In this document: in pieces, positions 60,035-64,000 of the stretch
How the letters are laid out: each line of letters begins with the position of its first letter
Position numbering within the stretch: position 1 is the stretch's first letter
Assembly (NCBI RefSeq): GCF_017948485.1
Contig: NZ_JAFFSX010000020.1
Span: 124,001 to 188,000, forward strand
DNA: 64,000 bases
Direction of reading: 5' to 3'
Origin: Streptomyces sp. GESEQ-35
GTDB taxonomy: Bacteria; Actinomycetota; Actinomycetes; Streptomycetales; Streptomycetaceae
Position numbers and translations under genes: made by a program
The notes under the pieces: generated by a model
What the model saw: only the letters and a program-made list of their open reading frames with translations
What the model was told of the DNA's origin: nothing
The model's database searches: none

Positions 60035-61282
60035 TCAACATCCCCGAGGTGACCCGGCGCAGGCATCGGCCAGTACGGCGCCCATCTCTGGGACGAGCCC
60101 GGCGACAGGGTCGTGGGTCAGTCCCGTCATCCGCAGCCGCCCGCCGACAGTGACCACACCAATGATGTGCTCGCCTCGCAGCTGAGTGATCTGCGCAGGG
60201 CCCCACAGTGCGCGGAGCACACTTGAGCTCTGCCGACCCGGGTGGGCGATCCCGAGGTTGGTGATCTGGATGTCGGCCGCGGTGGCTGCGGTCATCATTG
60301 CCTCCGCCTCGCCACCGCTCGATGGGGAATGGTCTGCGAGAGCGGCGGATCCGGCCTTCAGCGCAGTCGGTGTGCGCTGGCGAGAAAGCGACGCGCGTGT
60401 ATGACGTGAACGCGCCCAGAACTCGTCCACGTCGTGCGCGGGGCTCCCCGTTCGGGCACCTGCGAACCGGACCACCACTTCGTCCGGCAAGCCGACCGCA
60501 CGGCGCAGGTCCACAGGGCTGAGGACCCGCACGAACTCGCGCCCTCGTCGGTGGAGTACCACCGTGGCAGCAGCGCAGAGCGCGGCATGTACGGAGGTGC
60601 GCTCCAGGCGGCAACGACGGACAAGCCGCGCGGTCAGTCCCCGATCCAGGGCGAGAGCATCGACGTGAGGTCGGCGCCCGGAGAACGGCATGAGTTCGCC
60701 GACGGCGCTCATGCGCTCGTCGTCCTCGCCGGGCGTACTGGTCACGGCGTCGCCGGCATCCACCGCTCCGCCGACGTGGGCGAGGAGATCCTCCTGCGCC
60801 TTCGGGACGTTGCTCGGCGCCAACTCCTCACCGCCCAGGGCCGCCACCAGGTCCAGCAGAGCCCGCAGGCCGCCGACACCGTCGGCGATCTGGTGAGCGA
60901 AGGTGAGCACCACGGCGCACCCCGACTCCCGTGGGACGAGCACGGCACGGACAAGCGGCCCTGGTGTCGCGGGGATCGGCCGCGTCTGCTCGACGGCGAC
61001 GACGGACTGCCACGGAGTGCCGTCGGCGGCTGCCTCCAGGGGGATTCCGTCTTCGGATGCCCGGAACACAGCCTCGGGTGCGGCGCGATCAACCGCGACC
61101 CCGAGCAATGCGTGCCGATCCTTCAGCGCAGCCAGAGCCGAAGCCAACGTCGTCGCCGACACCTGACGGTCCAACTCGGCGACCAGGGAGAACTGGACGG
61201 GGTTACGGTGCATGTAGAAGTCAATGGTTCGCTCGAATGCGCCCAGCGGTCGAACGATGCTCTGGCTCACGGCCATCCTCAC
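60035..61282 (-). CDS. Condensation-domain-like acyltransferase (PapA/WS-type)
   Basis: A 415-residue protein; GTG at 61282 with GGAAAGGA upstream is favoured over ATG 61276. The N-terminal part SIVRPLGAFERTIDFYMHRN and LVAELDRQVSATTLASALAA fits acyltransferases of the CoA-dependent chloramphenicol acetyltransferase fold. The active-site motif reads FAHQIADGVGGLRALL, i.e. HxxxDG with the second His and Asp kept. A later RRAVGLPDEVVVRFAG and ITNLGIAHPG (the DFGWG-equivalent region) follow. It probably moves an acyl group to an alcohol or amine, possibly lipid-like. It is encoded next to a TetR regulator. No synthase genes are near, so a role in a larger biosynthetic cluster is not supported. 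Confidence 0.78.
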   Translation of the reverse strand: MRMAVSQSIVRPLGAFERTIDFYMHRNPVQFSLVAELDRQVSATTLASALAALKDRHALLGVAVDRAAPEAVFRASEDGIPLEAAADGTPWQSVVAVEQTRPIPATPGPLVRAVLVPRESGCAVVLTFAHQIADGVGGLRALLDLVAALGGEELAPSNVPKAQEDLLAHVGGAVDAGDAVTSTPGEDDERMSAVGELMPFSGRRPHVDALALDRGLTARLVRRCRLERTSVHAALCAAATVVLHRRGREFVRVLSPVDLRRAVGLPDEVVVRFAGARTGSPAHDVDEFWARSRHTRASLSRQRTPTALKAGSAALADHSPSSGGEAEAMMTAATAADIQITNLGIAHPGRQSSSVLRALWGPAQITQLRGEHIIGVVTVGGRLRMTGLTHDPVAGLVPEMGAVLADACAGSPRGC

Positions 61283-61439
61283 GACAGTCCTTTCCGGTTG
61301 TGGAGCCCTGGAGTAGAGGCTGGGAAAGTCAGCTCGTCCATTGGACGGCAGGCTGCTGTCCGGCCATGGCCCCGGGGAAGGGAGTGAGATCGACCGCGGC
61401 GGCCTCCGGGTTTCCAGGACATCTCGGTGCTCTGCGTCC

Positions 61440-62069
61440 TCAGGTGACGGGGTCGCCTACGGCTCCGCCGGTGGCCGTGCGGATCGCCTGGGCGTAACGC
61501 CGGGAAACTGCCGTCAGATTGGTGAACTCCGTGGTGTCGGCGCCGTCGAGGATGGCTGCGCCGATGTGCTCCTCCAGCACCCGCACGACCGCGGCGGCGG
61601 CTGCCGCGTGCATCCGTACCTCCAGGTCACCGGACGGGCGCGCAAGACGGTCGCCGATGATCACGCACAGCTCCCGTTCCGTCTGGTCGCAGGCCATCAG
61701 CCACGCCGTGCGGAGTGCCGGCTCGGTGTCGGCGAGACGGATCATCTTCATCGCGAGCATCTCGTCGGCAAGGTCGACGGGCGGCTTCTCGTGACGGAGC
61801 CTGGTCAGTTCCGTGGCCAGGTGGTCTTCGAGGGCGTTGGGCCTGGGCCAGCTGCGCAGCACGCTGATGAGGGTGACGACGCCCTGCATGACGATCGGCT
61901 CCGCACAGCTCTCCTTACTGCGGAAATGCCGCCAGATGGTTCGCGTGGACAGCCCCACGGCCTCCGCGATCTGATCGCCGCTCGTCGCGGCCACGCCCTG
62001 CTCCCAGAACAGACGCGCCGCTTCCCGGGAGATCTCCAGCCGCAGCCGCGCACGCCGCTGCTCGCTCAT
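61440..62069 (-). CDS. TetR-family transcriptional regulator
   Basis: About 209 residues from ATG 62069, preceded by GGAGGAGGG; a GTG at 62099 is an alternative, and the longer frame to 62192 crosses the operator. The N-terminal HTH is REAARLFWEQGVAATSGDQI then AEAVGLSTRTIWRHFRSKES. The C-terminal half (LADTEPALRTAWLMACDQTE, then AAAAAAVVRVLEEHIG) is a helical ligand-binding domain. The palindrome GTCACTAAGTGAC lies upstream. Likely targets are itself and the adjacent acyltransferase or LLM oxidoreductase. Confidence 0.85.
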   Translation of the reverse strand: MSEQRRARLRLEISREAARLFWEQGVAATSGDQIAEAVGLSTRTIWRHFRSKESCAEPIVMQGVVTLISVLRSWPRPNALEDHLATELTRLRHEKPPVDLADEMLAMKMIRLADTEPALRTAWLMACDQTERELCVIIGDRLARPSGDLEVRMHAAAAAAVVRVLEEHIGAAILDGADTTEFTNLTAVSRRYAQAIRTATGGAVGDPVT

Positions 62070-62144
62070 CCCTCCTCCGCTGCGCTTCTCCGTCGTCACG
62101 GCGCCTTCGCCACCCTTCGCTCGCCTGCCTCCAAACGACAGTAC

Positions 62145-62157
62145 GTCACTAAGTGAC
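62145..62157. promoter_or_regulatory. TetR operator palindrome GTCACTAAGTGAC
   Basis: Perfect five-base arms around TAA, about 76-88 bases upstream of the TetR start. On the minus strand TACTGT follows, a plausible -10, so bound repressor would cover the promoter. Confidence 0.6.
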
Positions 62158-62351
62158 AAAGAGCGAATGCGGACGCCCATGAAGGCGAGCATGTGGAATG
62201 ACGTTGGACCTCGACGGGGTGCTCGTCATCGCGCACTTCGGCAAGCAGGACCCCGCGACGCCCCCGCATTCACGGCGCAAGCCCAGTGGGGTGGTGGGCC
62301 CGACCTCGGCCGGGCCCACCACCCCTGGGAGAGTGATCTTGCGGACGCGGG

Positions 62352-63215
62352 TCAGGCGATCGTCTCGGCGAGCAGCTCGATCTGATCAAGTCCCGATCCG
62401 GTGGGGACGAAGATGAGCTCGTCGCAGCCGGCGGCCTCGAAGGCGGCGGCGTAGGACTTGACCATCTCCGAGCTCACCGCGGCGCTCGCGGCGATCTGGC
62501 CGGCGACGTCGCCGAGGAAGCCGTAGTAGTCCAGGAGGTAGGCGTCCGCCTGTGCGCGGGCGTCGGGGCCGAGCCCGAAGTAGGCCAGTGACAGCTTGCG
62601 GGGCGTGCCCGCACGCCCGGCGTCCCGCCAGGCCGCGTCCACACCGACCGCGGCCTGGGAGAACATCTCCGGTGTGCCGCCACCCATGATCCAGCCGTCG
62701 CCCAGCTCCGCCACCCGCCGGAAACTGGCCGCGGTCGAACCGCCCAGGATCAGCTCGGGACCGCCGTCACGCACGGGACTGGGCCCGATCGCGCCGGCGA
62801 ATCCGCGCTCCTCCCCCGACCAGATGCGCTTCATCTCCTGAAGCTGCTCCTCGAAGCGCCGCCCCCTGCCCTTGGTGGACAGCCCGCTGGCGGCGAAGTC
62901 GTCGTCGCGCCCACCGAGTCCCGCCCCCAGTACGAAGCGTCCGGCGGAGATACGGTCCAGCGAGGCCGCCTGCTTGGCCAGCAGGGCGGCATTGGCGTAC
63001 AGCGGCGCGAGGAGGACGCTCGTCGTCAGCCGGATCCTGCTGGTGACCGCGGCAGCCGCAGCGAGGGCGATCAGCTCCTCGTAACCCGGGTAGACCAGTC
63101 GGCCGATCGTGCCCAGAGTGCTGAACCCCGCCCCCTCGGCCTGCCGGGCCCAGTCGAGCAGCCTCGGTGGTTCGGTTCCGGGAACCGTGTTGGGAAGGCC
63201 GATTCCGATGTCCAT
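62352..63215 (-). CDS. LLM-class flavin-dependent oxidoreductase (luciferase-like)
   Basis: A 287-residue TIM-barrel protein, ATG 63215 with GGAGGAACGG upstream. Motifs: MDIGIGLPNTVPG, LAAAAAVTSRIRLTTSVLLA, LDRISAGRFVLGAGLGGRDD, RGRRFEEQLQEMKRIWSGEE and PELILGGSTAASFRRVAELG, typical of F420- or FMN-using LLM enzymes; GLGGRDDDF marks the flavin pocket. It reduces or oxygenates a small molecule using reduced flavin or F420. It lies on the same strand upstream of the TetR gene, with the operator between them. Confidence 0.85.
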   Translation of the reverse strand: MDIGIGLPNTVPGTEPPRLLDWARQAEGAGFSTLGTIGRLVYPGYEELIALAAAAAVTSRIRLTTSVLLAPLYANAALLAKQAASLDRISAGRFVLGAGLGGRDDDFAASGLSTKGRGRRFEEQLQEMKRIWSGEERGFAGAIGPSPVRDGGPELILGGSTAASFRRVAELGDGWIMGGGTPEMFSQAAVGVDAAWRDAGRAGTPRKLSLAYFGLGPDARAQADAYLLDYYGFLGDVAGQIAASAAVSSEMVKSYAAAFEAAGCDELIFVPTGSGLDQIELLAETIA

Positions 63216-63466
63216 CCGTTCCTCCAGTCGCTGGGAACTCGCTCCAAGCCCATCATGCGCACAGATGCCACACAGGCGACCGCAGTGACGTCAGCCCCGC
63301 GCACCGGCCGGGTGACAACACCCGGCCGACGCACCCCGCCGCAGGCCCTCATCGGGGACGACCGGGACGAGAACGGTGCAGCCGACGGCCCGTCGGCCGA
63401 GGACGACGGACTCATGGGAAGCCGAGTTCATCGTCCTGGCCGGCGGGCCGTCAGGCATGTGGTGCG

Positions 63467-64000
63467 TCAGGACACGGACAGCGAGTACGTCCCGCTGCCG
63501 GCCCTGTTGATCAGGACCACTCCGTAGCAGTCCAGGCTGCTCGGCGTGAGCGTGACCGTCTCGGTCTCGCCCGGACCGCCGGTGACCGAACCGGTGAGGA
63601 TGTCCTGGCGGCCCTTGACCGAGGAGGTGCCCGGACCGGGCTCGGAGGCGACGATGTAGAGCTCGGCGTCCTGGCCTGCGTCCGACGGGGTCACGGTGAT
63701 GGTCTGCGGGGTGGAGGTGCAGGTGTCCCAGATCTCCACCACGTCGTCGGCACCCATGGCGCGGGTGTCGCCGGCGAGCGGGAGGAGCTTGCCGGTGTCG
63801 GAGACCTCGACGGTGTACTCGCCGCCGCCTACGCGGTGTGTCACTCGCGGGTAGTAGTCGTCGAGTTCGCGGTTGCCGACGTTGGAGTCCACGGCCACGA
63901 AGTCGGTGAAGCCGACGCCCGAGAGACTGTCGCCCAGCTGCTGGGTCATGTTCCGGTCGTCGTACAGCTCCAGGTCGTAGTCCGTGCTCGTGCCCGCCCG
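63467..64000 (-). CDS. C-terminal part of a secreted protein (cut by window edge)
   Basis: The frame enters from beyond 64000 and ends at TCA 63467-63469, so only about 177 residues are visible; ATG 63949 is internal. The visible part is beta-rich: STDYDLELYDDRN, GFTDFVAVDSNVGNRELDDY, RVTHRVGGGEYTVEVSDT, a cysteine pair (DTCTSTPQTITV and SLDCYGVVLINRAG) and a final SGTYSLSVS. The last strands resemble the pre-peptidase C-terminal type of domain at the end of secreted proteases. The parent enzyme cannot be named from this part. Confidence 0.65.
   Translation of the reverse strand, partial: RAGTSTDYDLELYDDRNMTQQLGDSLSGVGFTDFVAVDSNVGNRELDDYYPRVTHRVGGGEYTVEVSDTGKLLPLAGDTRAMGADDVVEIWDTCTSTPQTITVTPSDAGQDAELYIVASEPGPGTSSVKGRQDILTGSVTGGPGETETVTLTPSSLDCYGVVLINRAGSGTYSLSVS

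Noticed and set aside
60035..63215. Biosynthetic gene cluster around the condensation-fold acyltransferase
   Set aside because: No carrier protein, adenylation or ketosynthase domain is nearby; one acyltransferase and an LLM enzyme are not enough.

Overview
The window looks like a Streptomyces chromosome segment. GC content is very high, third codon positions are GC-rich, GTG starts are common, start and stop codons often overlap as ATGA or GTGA, and the gene families (FHA and Hanks-type kinase proteins, TerD, DUF2637, GH43, DUF1996, PL7 alginate lyase) are typical of the genus. No tRNA, rRNA, CRISPR array or intact insertion sequence was seen.

Region 1 (1-25.4 kb) is the notable part. After the cut-off start of a secreted PL7 alginate lyase come two transmembrane Ser/Thr kinases, an FHA protein, a small secreted or lipoprotein-like protein and two membrane proteins. 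Then follows a 17-kb same-strand cassette: DUF2997, a minimal radical-SAM activase, a Ycf46-like AAA+ ATPase, six tandem paralogues with a helical N-terminal half and a beta-propeller-like C-terminal half (two of type A, four of type B), an Hsp70-family protein and a DUF1257 (Ycf35-like) protein. Every paralogue-to-paralogue junction is a GTGA overlap. Two apparent frameshifts merge the fourth and fifth paralogues into one 1467-codon frame. An identical 12-mer, GGGACCCCTCCC, lies in four intergenic gaps of the first 8.4 kb and may tie the kinase/FHA genes to the cassette. I infer a chaperone/remodelling system with kinase signalling; its function is unknown.

Region 2 (25.4-34.5 kb) is mostly accessory and decayed. 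It holds a GT87 mannosyltransferase-like gene, a GT2-methyltransferase gene that looks like a deletion fusion, a broken response regulator, a membrane protein, a DUF1996 secreted protein, an acyltransferase remnant, a TerD gene and a frameshifted DUF2637 gene that is probably left from an integrative element.

Region 3 (34.5-50.7 kb) is a catabolic island. Twelve minus-strand genes encode a PotABCD-like ABC importer, two aspartoacylase-family deacylases, a class III aminotransferase, an aldehyde dehydrogenase, an aldo/keto reductase, two FAD amine oxidases and an HAD hydrolase. A divergent IclR regulator sits at the head, followed by an IlvD/Edd dehydratase. The set fits uptake and stepwise breakdown of an N-acylated amine or diamine.

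Region 4 (50.7-64 kb) is mixed: a small membrane protein, a sigma factor and a TerD protein with a repeated motif form a coupled operon; an internally deleted VOC protein; a GlxA-like AraC regulator beside GAPDH; and a stretch of gene debris (LysR, GNAT, ADH and TetR remnants) around a probably self-regulated HTH/Clp-N protein. It ends with a GH43-like secreted enzyme, a condensation-fold acyltransferase, a TetR regulator with its operator, an LLM-type oxidoreductase and the end of a secreted protein.
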